Shown: in pieces, positions 8,371-15,069 of the stretch
Position numbering within the stretch: the stretch's first letter is position 1
Layout of the letters: each line of letters starts with the position of its first letter
Source: JBGVSA01 sp041807905
GTDB lineage: Bacteria > Pseudomonadota > Gammaproteobacteria > Burkholderiales > Rhodocyclaceae
Assembly (NCBI RefSeq): GCF_041807905.1
Contig: NZ_JBGVSA010000036.1
Coordinates: 1 to 27,833 of the forward strand
Direction: 5' to 3'
Length of the DNA: 27,833 bases
Translations under genes and position numbers: made by a program
Notes under the pieces: model-generated
Told to the model about the DNA's origin: nothing
Seen by the model: only the letters and a program-made list of their open reading frames with translations
The model's database searches: none

Positions 8371-9252
8371 TCAGCTCCGCGCAACGTCGGGCGGGCCTTC
8401 GACGGCCGCCCACATTTCGATGACGCGCGCCGATACGACGCGGCGCGCAGCCAAAGCCGGCGCCAGCCCGCGCACGGTACGCCACAGGCCGGTCAGCAGC
8501 AGGCGGTCGCGCCGCAACTGGCGAAGCATCTTCCACGTCAGCCGCCAGGCCCAGCGGGCCGGCATGCGCATCCAGGCGATCCAGATCGCATTGCGGGCCA
8601 GCAGCCAGCGCCGCCCGGTGGCGTCGCGCACCGGGGACGGATCGTGCCAGGTGACCACTTGCGGGCAGTACGCCATGATCGCGCCGCGCTCGGCCAGATC
8701 GAGCGCCAGCAGCATTTCTTCGGCGCCGATGAACAGCCTTTCGCTGTAGCCGCCCGCGGCGCGAAACGCATCCACGCGCATCACGCAGGCGCCGGCCATG
8801 AAGCCCAGGATGCGCCGCCCATGCGTGCCGTAATCGCCCAGCGGGCTGCGCGCCATCGGCACGCAGGCGGCATCGTCGCGGCGGTGCGGGCCAACGAGCA
8901 CGTGTGCCGATATGACGGCCAGCGCAGGGTCGGCGTCGAGCAGATCGGCGGCATGATCGAGCGCGCCGGGTTCCCAACGGGTGTCGTCATCGCTGAAGGC
9001 TACATACGGCGTGCGCACCCGCGCCACGCCATGGTTGCGACCCGCCGCGCCCAGATTGCGGTCCAGGCGCACCAGCCGTACCTGCGGGAAGTGCGCAGCG
9101 ATGGCCAGCGCCGTGCCGTCGCTCGAACCATTGTCCACGGCGACCACGGACGGAGCGCCGGGCAGGGCGATCAGGCGCGCGAGTGTGGTCAGCGCCTCGT
9201 CGCGGCGGTTGAAGGTCAGCATCACGACGGTGACGCGCCGTTGCAGGCTCAT
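8371..9252 (-). CDS. Glycosyltransferase family 2
   Basis: 293 residues with a GT-A fold. VTVVMLTFNRRDEAL (7-21), AVDNGSSDGT (38-47) and the metal-binding FSDDDTRWEP (86-95, DDD at 88-90) are the N-terminal nucleotide-sugar motifs. GAEEMLLALDLAERG matches the acceptor-side (ED)xx(L) region, and WHDPSP follows it. The C-terminal basic stretch (RRWLLARNAIWIAWMRMPARWAWRL in part) is amphipathic and probably lies on the membrane. The start MSLQRRV overlaps the PIG-L stop by 4 bp (ATGA), so translation is coupled; the long upstream extension of the frame is shadow of the PIG-L gene. By family it is an inverting transferase. Members of this shape include rhamnosyl- and galactofuranosyltransferases, but the sugar cannot be assigned. 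Confidence 0.9.
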   Translation of the reverse strand: MSLQRRVTVVMLTFNRRDEALTTLARLIALPGAPSVVAVDNGSSDGTALAIAAHFPQVRLVRLDRNLGAAGRNHGVARVRTPYVAFSDDDTRWEPGALDHAADLLDADPALAVISAHVLVGPHRRDDAACVPMARSPLGDYGTHGRRILGFMAGACVMRVDAFRAAGGYSERLFIGAEEMLLALDLAERGAIMAYCPQVVTWHDPSPVRDATGRRWLLARNAIWIAWMRMPARWAWRLTWKMLRQLRRDRLLLTGLWRTVRGLAPALAARRVVSARVIEMWAAVEGPPDVARS

Positions 9253-9971
9253 GGGCCATCGCTCCGTTCGATCAGCCAGTAGCGTTCCGGATCGGCCAGG
9301 TCGTCCAGTCCGCCGGGGGGAAAAGCCTTCCACTGGCTGCGGTAGCAGCGGGCCGCATGTCGCTTGAGGTCGCCCCCGGCGTCGCCCGGCAGCGTCACCG
9401 GCGTGGCGACGAGTCCGCTCGCGGCCAGTTCGACGATGCGCGACTGCACCTGTCCGGGAATGCGGCGGTAGATGGCATCCTCGAAGGCCAGCAGATGCAC
9501 ATTGCGCGCCGCAAGCGCCATGCATGCGCGCCACGTCGCCCGGTGATCGGCATGAAACAGGCCGAGCGGGAAGATCAGCGCTGGCAGGGCAGCGCCCAGG
9601 AAGGCCTGTCGCAAGGCGCGAAAAAGCGCTGCCTCGTCCAGCGCCTGCCCGTACTGGGCATCGCAGAACGGCAGCCACGCGCCTTCGGCGCCCAGTACGC
9701 GCAAGGCTTCGGCGTCTTCCGCGCGACGTGTCGCCAAGGCATGGTGCGCATCTCGGAATCCGCAGCGCGAGTCCCATTCGGTGACCATCGACCCGTCGAC
9801 GGGCGCGCCGCCGAACACCGTCACTACCACGGCGCGCCGGCATTGGCCGATGAAGGCCCCGCAACTGAAGACCGCATCATCGAAATGCGGCGAAAGGAAC
9901 AGCGCATCGCGCAATGTGCCGACCAGGCGCTGCGGATTGGGTGTGCCGTTGCGGGCGTTGTCCATCGACAT
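9249..9971 (-). CDS. PIG-L family deacetylase
   Basis: 240 residues from MSMDNARNG. The zinc motif SPHFDDAV (27-34) and the third-ligand motif FHADHRATW in the middle are both present, as in LmbE/PIG-L N-acetyl-glucosamine deacetylases (GlcNAc-PI, GlcNAc-Ins or other N-acetyl sugars). The frame stays open to 10067, but the extra 32 codons lack G/C third-position bias and have no ribosome-binding site, so I favour the ATG at 9971 or the one at 9965; neither has a strong Shine-Dalgarno. The ATGA overlap with the GT2 gene implies coupled production, so a likely role is deacetylation of an N-acetylated sugar in the same glycan before or after GT2 acts. The gap to the upstream flavoprotein gene is then 123 bp, which could hold an internal promoter. 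Confidence 0.87.
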   Translation of the reverse strand: MSMDNARNGTPNPQRLVGTLRDALFLSPHFDDAVFSCGAFIGQCRRAVVVTVFGGAPVDGSMVTEWDSRCGFRDAHHALATRRAEDAEALRVLGAEGAWLPFCDAQYGQALDEAALFRALRQAFLGAALPALIFPLGLFHADHRATWRACMALAARNVHLLAFEDAIYRRIPGQVQSRIVELAASGLVATPVTLPGDAGGDLKRHAARCYRSQWKAFPPGGLDDLADPERYWLIERSDGP

Positions 9972-10094
9972 GCTGGGAGTCCGGGAGTGCCGACCCGCAG
10001 CCCGCCGCATTTTCAGTGCCGCGTTGGAACGCTGTGGTGACGCCGTGCCACGACGTAGAAATTGCACGGCGGCGGTAGAAGTTACGTGGAGTCC

Positions 10095-10991
10095 TCACGC
10101 GTGCGTGCCCAGCCGCACCTGCAGGGCAGAGGCCGTGATCGCGGCCTTGCCCACGGCGACGGCGATCTGGTTGATGCCGACGGATAGATCTCCGATGGCG
10201 TACAGCCCGTCGACATTGGTCTGGCCGTGCTCGTCGGTGACGACATAGCCGGCCTCATCGACGGCGGCGCCCAGTTGTTGTGCCAGGTGGTTGTGCACGC
10301 GGGTGCCCAGCGCGCAATACAGGGAATCGTAGTCGTCGCGGCCGTCGGCATGTTCGACCTGCACGCCGCCTCGATCCAGCATGAGGCCCGACAAGGGGCT
10401 GTCGGCGAGCCCGAGGCCATCGTCGAGCATGCGCGCGCGCGTGGCTTCGTCGAATTCCACGTGTCCATGCAGCGGAATCACCGTCACGCGTTCCGTGAAT
10501 TGACGCAGGTAGCGCGCTTCACCCAGCCCGCCCGCGTCGCGCACGACCACGCCCACGCGCTTGCCGGTGACTTCGTAGCCGTCGCAGATGGGGCAGTAGC
10601 GCAGGTATCCGCGCGCGATCGCGGCGTCGACTTCCGGCATGTCGAGCGTTTCGTCCGACACGCCGGTGGCGAGCACGACGTAGCGCGCGTCCACGGAGAA
10701 GTCTTCGCCCACGGCGCGAAAGCATTCGTCCGTTTTGAAGACCTCGACGATGGTGCCTTCATGCACGCTGCCGCCATAGGCTTCCAATTGCTGGCGAAGC
10801 CGGCGCAACAAGGTCGGCCCGGGCAGGCCGCGCGGAAAACCGGGGTAATTGTGTGACAGCGGAATGCCCAGCAGGCGCGTGTTGCCCGCGTCGACCACCA
10901 TCGCTTCGCGGTGAAAGCGGCGCAGGTACATGGCGCAGGTCAGGCCCGCCGCACCGCCGCCGATGATCAATATCTCAGTGCGGTGCTGCAT
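10095..10991 (-). CDS. Thioredoxin-reductase-like FAD oxidoreductase
   Basis: 298 residues. FAD motif GGGAAGLTCA (11-20), central VLATGV (106-111), redox pair C133-P-I-C136-D137 placed exactly as the CATCD of bacterial thioredoxin reductase, and the C-terminal FAD motif GLYAIGDLSVGINQIAVAVGKAA. The second (NADPH) Rossmann motif, normally GGGxSAxE, reads VVVRDAGGLGEARYL (148-162), so its glycine pattern is altered. It is therefore a thioredoxin-reductase-fold disulfide oxidoreductase whose electron donor may be unusual. A good ribosome-binding site (GGGAGG) precedes the ATG. The gene lies 24 bp after the DUF4142 gene and before the PIG-L gene, at the border of the stress-type and glycan blocks. 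It is unlikely to be the housekeeping TrxB. Confidence 0.88.
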   Translation of the reverse strand: MQHRTEILIIGGGAAGLTCAMYLRRFHREAMVVDAGNTRLLGIPLSHNYPGFPRGLPGPTLLRRLRQQLEAYGGSVHEGTIVEVFKTDECFRAVGEDFSVDARYVVLATGVSDETLDMPEVDAAIARGYLRYCPICDGYEVTGKRVGVVVRDAGGLGEARYLRQFTERVTVIPLHGHVEFDEATRARMLDDGLGLADSPLSGLMLDRGGVQVEHADGRDDYDSLYCALGTRVHNHLAQQLGAAVDEAGYVVTDEHGQTNVDGLYAIGDLSVGINQIAVAVGKAAITASALQVRLGTHA

Positions 10992-11015
10992 CGGGCCTCC
11001 CGGTGCCGCGGCGTG

Positions 11016-11522
11016 TCAGTGCACGGCGCGATTGAGGTCCTTGGCCATGTCCAGGTGCATGCGCACCGGCGTGAGCGTGCGCGTGGCGAAAGCCTTGAGG
11101 TCGGCATCGTCGCCGCTGCGCGATTCCTTGACCAGCAGGTTGACCGTCTCTTCGTGCGCCTTGACGCCCACCTTGTCGGCGTAGAGCTTGTCGAAGTCCT
11201 TGCCGCTGGAGGTCTTCAACAGTCCCAGCAACTTGGCCTGCTCTTCCGACACCGACGGCGGCAGAGTTCCGCCCTTGGCCGAGACGATGCTGATCAACTC
11301 CTGGTTGGCCTTGCTGTGGTCTTCGACCATGCGCGCGGCAAACGCCTTCACTTTCGGGTCGCTACTCTGTGTTTCGGCAAGCTGGCTGGCCTGTACTTCG
11401 GTCATGCCTCCCTGCGCGGCCTTGGTGATGAATGCCTTGTCGTTGGCGGTCAGGCCTGCGGCCCCTGCGGTGGACAGGGCGCCGCCGGCCATAGCGGCGA
11501 TGACGATATGTCTGAGCTTCAT
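11016..11522 (-). CDS. DUF4142 protein, secreted
   Basis: 168 residues from MKLRHIVIAAMAGGALSTAGAAG, a signal peptide with cleavage probably after residue 21 or so (AGAA). The rest is a helical domain with LTANDKAFITKAAQGGMTEVQASQLAETQSSDPKVKAFAARMVEDHSKAN in outline (given here only as family hallmarks F-I-x-x-A-A near the start and DH in the middle), matching DUF4142, a ferritin-like four-helix periplasmic family of unknown activity often encoded with stress-response genes. Start: the ATG at 11522 has AAGGAGA about 8 bp upstream; longer starts lack this and destroy the signal peptide. It is 16 bp after a small hypothetical gene. Confidence 0.85.
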   Translation of the reverse strand: MKLRHIVIAAMAGGALSTAGAAGLTANDKAFITKAAQGGMTEVQASQLAETQSSDPKVKAFAARMVEDHSKANQELISIVSAKGGTLPPSVSEEQAKLLGLLKTSSGKDFDKLYADKVGVKAHEETVNLLVKESRSGDDADLKAFATRTLTPVRMHLDMAKDLNRAVH

Positions 11523-11538
11523 GTGCGTCTCCTTGGCG

Positions 11539-11718
11539 TCAGGGCGCAGGGTTCGAATCCGATTGCGGGGACGGCTCACCCTCGCGGCCGGGGTGCGGCG
11601 CAGCGGGTGGCGTCGAGTCCTCCGGGCGCTGAAGCGGCGGCGGCACGATGCCCAGTTCCGTCAGCAGTGCCTCGGCGAAACCTTCGTGTTCCTTCGGCGT
11701 GTCGTGATCGCGTGTCAT
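11539..11718 (-). CDS. Small hypothetical protein, 59 aa
   Basis: 59 residues starting MTRDHDTPKEHEGFAEAL with a purine-rich AGGGGGA before the ATG. A short helix (HEGFAEALLTELGI) is followed by a proline/serine-rich, probably disordered tail. No family is recognised. It is accepted because it has a ribosome-binding site, a sensible acidic/Pro composition, and sits 16 bp before the DUF4142 gene and 42 bp after another small gene, all on the same strand. Confidence 0.6.
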   Translation of the reverse strand: MTRDHDTPKEHEGFAEALLTELGIVPPPLQRPEDSTPPAAPHPGREGEPSPQSDSNPAP

Positions 11719-11760
11719 GGATGCGTCCCCCTGCCTGTGCCGCAACTGCCGTTCCCGTGG

Positions 11761-11967
11761 CTAGCGTGTGACGCGCGCAGCGCCACGTGCGCGGCGCCCC
11801 GGCGTGATGCCACCACGTATGCCGCCGTCGACATGTTCGATGCTGCTGGGCGAGGCGGGCTGTTCGTGCAGGGTCTCGGTACCGGTGGTCTGGCCGGCGC
11901 CGACGTCTTGGGCTACATCGTCGTCGCCGATGTGCGGATCGGCGGAATCCGGGCTCTGTGTGGGCAT
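11761..11967 (-). CDS. Small acidic hypothetical protein, 68 aa
   Basis: 68 residues, MPTQSPDSADPHIGDDDVAQDV at its start in outline, acidic first half and a Gly/Arg-rich end (GGIRGGITPGRRARG). A near-perfect GAGGTGA lies 6-8 bp upstream of the ATG and overlaps the stop of the preceding SDR gene, so it is very likely translated, perhaps by coupling. No domain, membrane segment or signal is visible; the sequence looks disordered. No function is proposed. Confidence 0.65.
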   Translation of the reverse strand: MPTQSPDSADPHIGDDDVAQDVGAGQTTGTETLHEQPASPSSIEHVDGGIRGGITPGRRARGAARVTR

Positions 11968-11976
11968 GGAGTCACC

Positions 11977-12735
11977 TCAGTTCTGTGGCGGTTGGCCGTT
12001 GGAGGCCGTCAGGCCGCCGTCGACCGGCACATTGGCGCCGCTGATGAAGCTGGCGTCATCGCTGGCGAGGAAAGCCACCACGGCGGCGACTTCGCTGGGC
12101 TCGCATACGCGCCCGAGCGGCACGCGTTCGCGGAATTTCGTCAGCACGGCTTCGTCGGTCATCATGTCGCGCGTCATGCCGGTGCGCGTCAGTCCCGGGC
12201 ACACGGCGTTGACGCGCACGCCGTCCTTGCCCAGGTCCAGCGCCAAGGCGCGCGTGAGATTCACCACGCCGCCCTTGGCCGCGTTGTACGGGCTCATCCC
12301 CCAGTCGGCTCCGAGTCCCGATACCGATGCCGTATTGACGATGCACCCGCGCCGTCGGCGCAGTTCCGGCAAGGCCGCGCGACAGCCGTAGAACACCGAA
12401 TCGAGATCGGTCGCAATGACCTTGTGCCAGTCTTCGTCGGTAATGTCGGCCGGGTCGCCGGCGGCAAAAATGCCTGCGTTATTCACGAGCACGTCAAGGC
12501 CGTTGAAGCGGGAGACGGTCTGCTCGACCACCTCCTGCATCGCGCGCGGCGTCGAGACATCGAGCTTGCACACCATCGTGCGCGCCTCGGGCAGCGACTT
12601 CGCCACGGGCGTCGGGTCGTTGCGATCCACCAGTACGACGTTGGCACCTTCCTCGGAAAAGCGCCGCGCCACGGCCTCGCCGATGCCAGAGGCCGCGCCG
12701 GTCACGATCACCACCTTGTCGTTGAAGCGCTCCAT
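11977..12735 (-). CDS. Short-chain dehydrogenase/reductase
   Basis: 252 residues, the usual classical SDR length. Cofactor motif TGAASGIG (12-19), D37 at the end of strand 2 (NAD preference), NNAG (85-88), catalytic serine in TASVSG (135-140), Y150-x3-K154, and the closing SGANVPVDGGLTA typical of FabG-like enzymes. The start MERFNDKVVIVTG gives the normal distance to the cofactor motif and has GGAG upstream; the longer frame is Arg-rich shadow. The substrate is unknown. It follows the DUF2795 gene by 16 bp and precedes a small acidic gene by 9 bp. SDRs of this kind are common beside DUF2795 and other stress genes in proteobacteria; here that is inference from neighbours. Confidence 0.9.
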   Translation of the reverse strand: MERFNDKVVIVTGAASGIGEAVARRFSEEGANVVLVDRNDPTPVAKSLPEARTMVCKLDVSTPRAMQEVVEQTVSRFNGLDVLVNNAGIFAAGDPADITDEDWHKVIATDLDSVFYGCRAALPELRRRRGCIVNTASVSGLGADWGMSPYNAAKGGVVNLTRALALDLGKDGVRVNAVCPGLTRTGMTRDMMTDEAVLTKFRERVPLGRVCEPSEVAAVVAFLASDDASFISGANVPVDGGLTASNGQPPQN

Positions 12736-12751
12736 GGCGTCGCTCCGGCGA

Positions 12752-12943
12752 TCAGTGGTGCGCAATGGCTTTGCTGATCTGCGCCGGCGTGCGGTATTCA
12801 TCGTCAGGCAGATTCTTCAACGCCTCGCGCACTTCGTCGCTCGCGCCGTGAGCGTCGGCCTGCCGGCGGATCTCGTCGGCACTGGCCGGATAGTCCATGC
12901 CCTTGAGGCACTTCTGTACCTGGATTTCGATTGGTTGATTCAT
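12752..12943 (-). CDS. DUF2795 protein
   Basis: 63 residues. KCLKGMDYPASADEIRRQA, then HGASDEVREALKNLPDDEY, then TPAQISKAI is the DUF2795 pattern (two short helix pairs, with the YPAS and LPDxEY landmarks). The family is small, cytoplasmic and of unknown biochemical role. GGAG lies 6-8 bp before the ATG. It is the first gene of the 15-gene minus-strand run, so the run's main promoter should lie in 12944-13115. Confidence 0.85.
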   Translation of the reverse strand: MNQPIEIQVQKCLKGMDYPASADEIRRQADAHGASDEVREALKNLPDDEYRTPAQISKAIAHH

Positions 12944-13115
12944 GGCGGCTCTCCATCGTGGGTCTTGTCACGCTGCGCGATGGCGCAGGCAGTGTCCTGA
13001 CGCCCGCAGCGCGCGTGCCGGGTACCTCTTCGGGCACTGACCTGGCCGCGCACGCTCCCTATACCGCCAGACGGTGTGGAATTCCTGCAACGACAACGCA
13101 AAAGGCGAGGCATCC
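12944..13115. other. Intergenic DNA upstream of the DUF2795-led run
   Basis: 172 bp between the minus-strand run and the plus-strand relic. It should carry the promoter for the run, since no gene precedes DUF2795. A perfect palindrome ggaattcc lies at 13078-13085 and GGTATA reads on the minus strand at 13065-13060, but the spacing does not match a sigma-70 promoter and I cannot name a promoter with confidence. Confidence 0.4.
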
Positions 13116-13390
13116 ATGCAATACCCCAACCACGTGGTCAAGCTCTTTCAGGCATGTCATGTCGACAGCGCCGGTCGGCCGCTCAGGCAGGATGGCGAAG
13201 TCGGCCCGCTGACGTGGGAGGTGTTGTTCGGCGCGCAGGCGGTGACAACGCCGGTCTGCCCGCCGAAGTGCTCAAGGTGGCTGCCGGGAAAGCGAAGAAG
13301 GTCCGCGAGCAGCCGAGCAACGGCAATCGGGGCCGCAGGTGGACCTGTATCTGCGTAGCGTCGGGCTCGATCCGGGTTCGCGATGCCCGA
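13116..13390 (+). pseudogene. Relic of a peptidoglycan-binding / cell-wall hydrolase-type protein
   Basis: An ATG at 13116 with a GGCGAGG site opens MQYPNHVVKLFQACHVDSAG and continues PLRQDGEVGPLTWEVLFG, which matches the end of a peptidoglycan-binding-type repeat (DGxxGPxTW). The frame then loses sense. In the next frame one reads LPAEVLKVAAGKAKKVREQP and NGNRG, and in the third frame PQVDLYLRSVGLDPGS, together the expected continuation (VREQP..NRGPxVDxYLRSVGLDP) of proteins that carry a CHAP or amidase-like domain. At least two frameshifts separate the pieces, and the catalytic part is absent. I infer a decayed gene. A sequencing error could explain one shift but not the missing C-terminus. 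Confidence 0.6.
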
Positions 13391-13520
13391 GGCGTGGTAG
13401 CTCTTGGACGCCACGATGAACAACTGCGTGTCGGTCGCCGCCGTGCCGTTGTCGTGCAGCTTGATGGCGCGGCTGCCGCCGGCTTGGTCACGTCGATCTC
13501 ATCCGTCACGCGCGCGGCAT
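13375..13520 (-). pseudogene. Relic resembling the C-terminus of CpdB-type 2',3'-cyclic phosphodiesterase
   Basis: On the minus strand, VTDEIDVTKPA (13509 downwards) and, one frame over, RAIKLHDNGTAATDTQLFIVASKSYHASG (in two parts, about 13471-13385) follow the order of the 5'-nucleotidase C-terminal domain of CpdB/UshA-like enzymes, where TYEIDVTQPAG precedes a glycan-like loop and FIVATNNYRASGGG. A frameshift lies between the two parts, and the similarity stops near 13380, exactly where the plus-strand relic ends. It looks like two truncated genes meeting tail to tail. Identification rests on motif memory only, so it is tentative. Confidence 0.45.
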
Positions 13521-13643
13521 TTTCGTGGCTGTCGTGATGCGCGGGGATAGAGGCGATCCGTGTGTCATTTCATGGATGTTGAGCGCGCGTGACAACCGCC
13601 ATGGCTGCAAGATGCTCGGCGCGGTCCTGCGAGCACGCGCGCA
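13521..13643. other. Intergenic DNA, no feature recognised
   Basis: About 120 bp between the CpdB-like relic and the stop of the LuxR-type regulator. I see no gene and no convincing terminator hairpin. Confidence 0.5.
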
Positions 13644-14327
13644 TCAGGCGTATTCGCCGCGCCGCAGTGCCTGGGTGACGTCGTGGCGTCCGGCCAGGGC
13701 GGCCAGCGACGGCATGCTCAGTTTCTTGAGCGCGGCCACGCGATGATGGCTCACGGTCTTCGGACTCAAGCCCATGTCGGCGGCCACATCGAGATTGTTC
13801 CTGCCATCCAGCAGCGCCAGCACCACTTCGATTTCACGCCGGGTCAGTCGCGCCGCGTGCGAATGCGGCAGGCATGTGAAGCCCGAAGCGGCCAGCCGGA
13901 TCGTCGTGGCCAGATCGTTCAGGGCCGATTCCTTGTACATGAAGCCCTTGATGCCGAGTTTGGCGAGCGAAGGCGTATAGCGCATGTGGTGACCGTCGCA
14001 GAACAGGAGCACGTTCGGGTGATAGGGCAGGGCGACCAGGTCGCGCACGAACTGCAGGTCGTCGTTGTTGGCGATGAAGGGGTCCGTCACGATGACGTCC
14101 GGCATCAAGCGTGAGGCGGTTTGCAGGGCTTCATCCGGGCGGCGGACCGATGCCACCAGCGTGAGCGAGAGATCATTCTCGAGCAAGCCGCGTACGCCGA
14201 CATGAATCATGGGGTGCGGGTCCACGATCATCACGGCGTGTGTGAGGGTCGTGCGCGGGGCCATCAGGGATGAGGGGTGGGTCGCCGCGGAAGTCAGTGA
14301 GGCGGCGGTGGATTCGAGATAGGACAT
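13644..14327 (-). CDS. LuxR-family response regulator with degenerate receiver
   Basis: 227 residues. A serine/threonine-rich lead (1-30) precedes a receiver-like domain (32-150): VMIVDPHPMI has one acidic residue (D36) where two are usual, the phosphoacceptor position is kept (D82 in VIVTDPF), the switch Ser/Thr region reads LLFCDG, and K132 (FMYKES) is kept. The C-terminal HTH (about 160-205) has LTRREIEVVLALLDGRNNLDVA in outline and SPKTVSHHR, the LuxR/NarL/FixJ recognition helix. I start at the ATG at 14327, which has GGAGG 6 bp upstream; the ATG at 14339 has none. It is transcribed away from the hybrid kinase gene and shares its upstream region, so it may take part in the same pathway. 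With an altered pocket it may bind DNA without phosphorylation. Confidence 0.9.
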   Translation of the reverse strand: MSYLESTAASLTSAATHPSSLMAPRTTLTHAVMIVDPHPMIHVGVRGLLENDLSLTLVASVRRPDEALQTASRLMPDVIVTDPFIANNDDLQFVRDLVALPYHPNVLLFCDGHHMRYTPSLAKLGIKGFMYKESALNDLATTIRLAASGFTCLPHSHAARLTRREIEVVLALLDGRNNLDVAADMGLSPKTVSHHRVAALKKLSMPSLAALAGRHDVTQALRRGEYA

Positions 14328-15069
14328 GAAGGCCTCCATGAGAACAAGCGGTTTCGAGGCCTAGAAATTTCTCATTCACACCCTGCCGCTGTACATGAGA
14401 CGAGTCGCAGATCGAGGGGCACGGCGGTGCGCGAAACACATCGCCACAGCCGCGAATCCATGCCCATGCAAATGGTATTGAGGGTTTTCTGATCGCGTGG
14501 AAATTTTCCGATAGATGTGTTGAAGCTCATTCGCCCCTTGCGATGTCCCGGAAAGACAGGTCCGCATATCTAAAAGACATATGCGCCGATCTGCGCGCAT
14601 TCTGGCCAGTCTGTTCGCCCGTCGACGACGGCGAGAATGCCTGATCGCGGGGCCGCACAACGTTCGATACTGAACGATCCATCGCGCGACGACGCGCTTG
14701 CGTTGCGCGCGTGTTCGCAGGGATTGAATCCGGCCGATTTTGCTTCACTGCCGCACGGCTTATCCGCATTCCATTCGAATGAGCCGTGCTCTATAAAGAA
14801 AACGCAGAAATCGCGGCGTTGTAGGGGAAACTTCGGACAAAAATGGTTTGTCGATCTCTCATGGCACCTGGGTCTGGTCTTGCCGAGAAGTGGCGGTCTT
14901 TTTGGCGACAATGCCATCCATGTCGCTGGAAAAGTCTCAATCCACCTTATGCGTCGCGGGTCATGCCTGTCGGCACTGGCCGCGCTGCACCTCACACGAC
15001 ATTGGAAACTGTCCGCTCGGCAAAACGATGCGAGGCCTGCGCATGGCGCATTCGATGGAGGTGCAGGAC
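14328..15069. other. Long divergent intergenic region with several palindromes
   Basis: 742 bp between the divergent regulator and hybrid kinase genes. Open frames here are short, lack the neighbours' codon bias and match nothing I know, so I call no gene. It is less G/C-rich than the flanks. Perfect or near-perfect palindromes: agaaatttct at 14363-14372, ggaaa-t-tttcc at 14499-14509, cgcatat-N9-atatgcg at 14563-14585, cattcgaatg at 14772-14781. A tataaa at 14792-14797 could be a minus-ten element for the kinase gene, but its upstream hexamer at 14769 is poor. Confidence 0.6.
14563..14585. promoter_or_regulatory. Inverted repeat, candidate regulator-binding site
   Basis: Seven-base arms CGCATAT and ATATGCG separated by 9 bp, between two divergent genes for LuxR-type signalling proteins. 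The size suits a dimeric LuxR-type regulator. No binding evidence is possible from sequence alone. Confidence 0.4.

Noticed and set aside
7288..9282. Plus-strand 664-residue open frame opposite the ABC exporter and GT2 genes
   Set aside because: Shadow of verified coding frames with motif-level support on the minus strand; extremely His/Gln/Arg-rich.
9972..10067. Longer N-terminus of the PIG-L protein
   Set aside because: The 32 extra codons lack G/C third-position bias and a ribosome-binding site; the family domain begins after 9971.
11188..12777. Plus-strand open frame of 529 residues over the DUF4142 to DUF2795 genes
   Set aside because: Overlaps five minus-strand genes with ribosome-binding sites and recognised motifs.
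13060..13090. Promoter for the DUF2795-led run (TTGCAG or GGAATT with GGTATA, minus strand)
   Set aside because: Neither combination has sigma-70 or ECF spacing and hexamer quality good enough to call.
14570..14995. Minus-strand 141-residue frame in the divergent region
   Set aside because: No ribosome-binding site, no codon bias like the neighbours, and no recognised motif; treated as noncoding.
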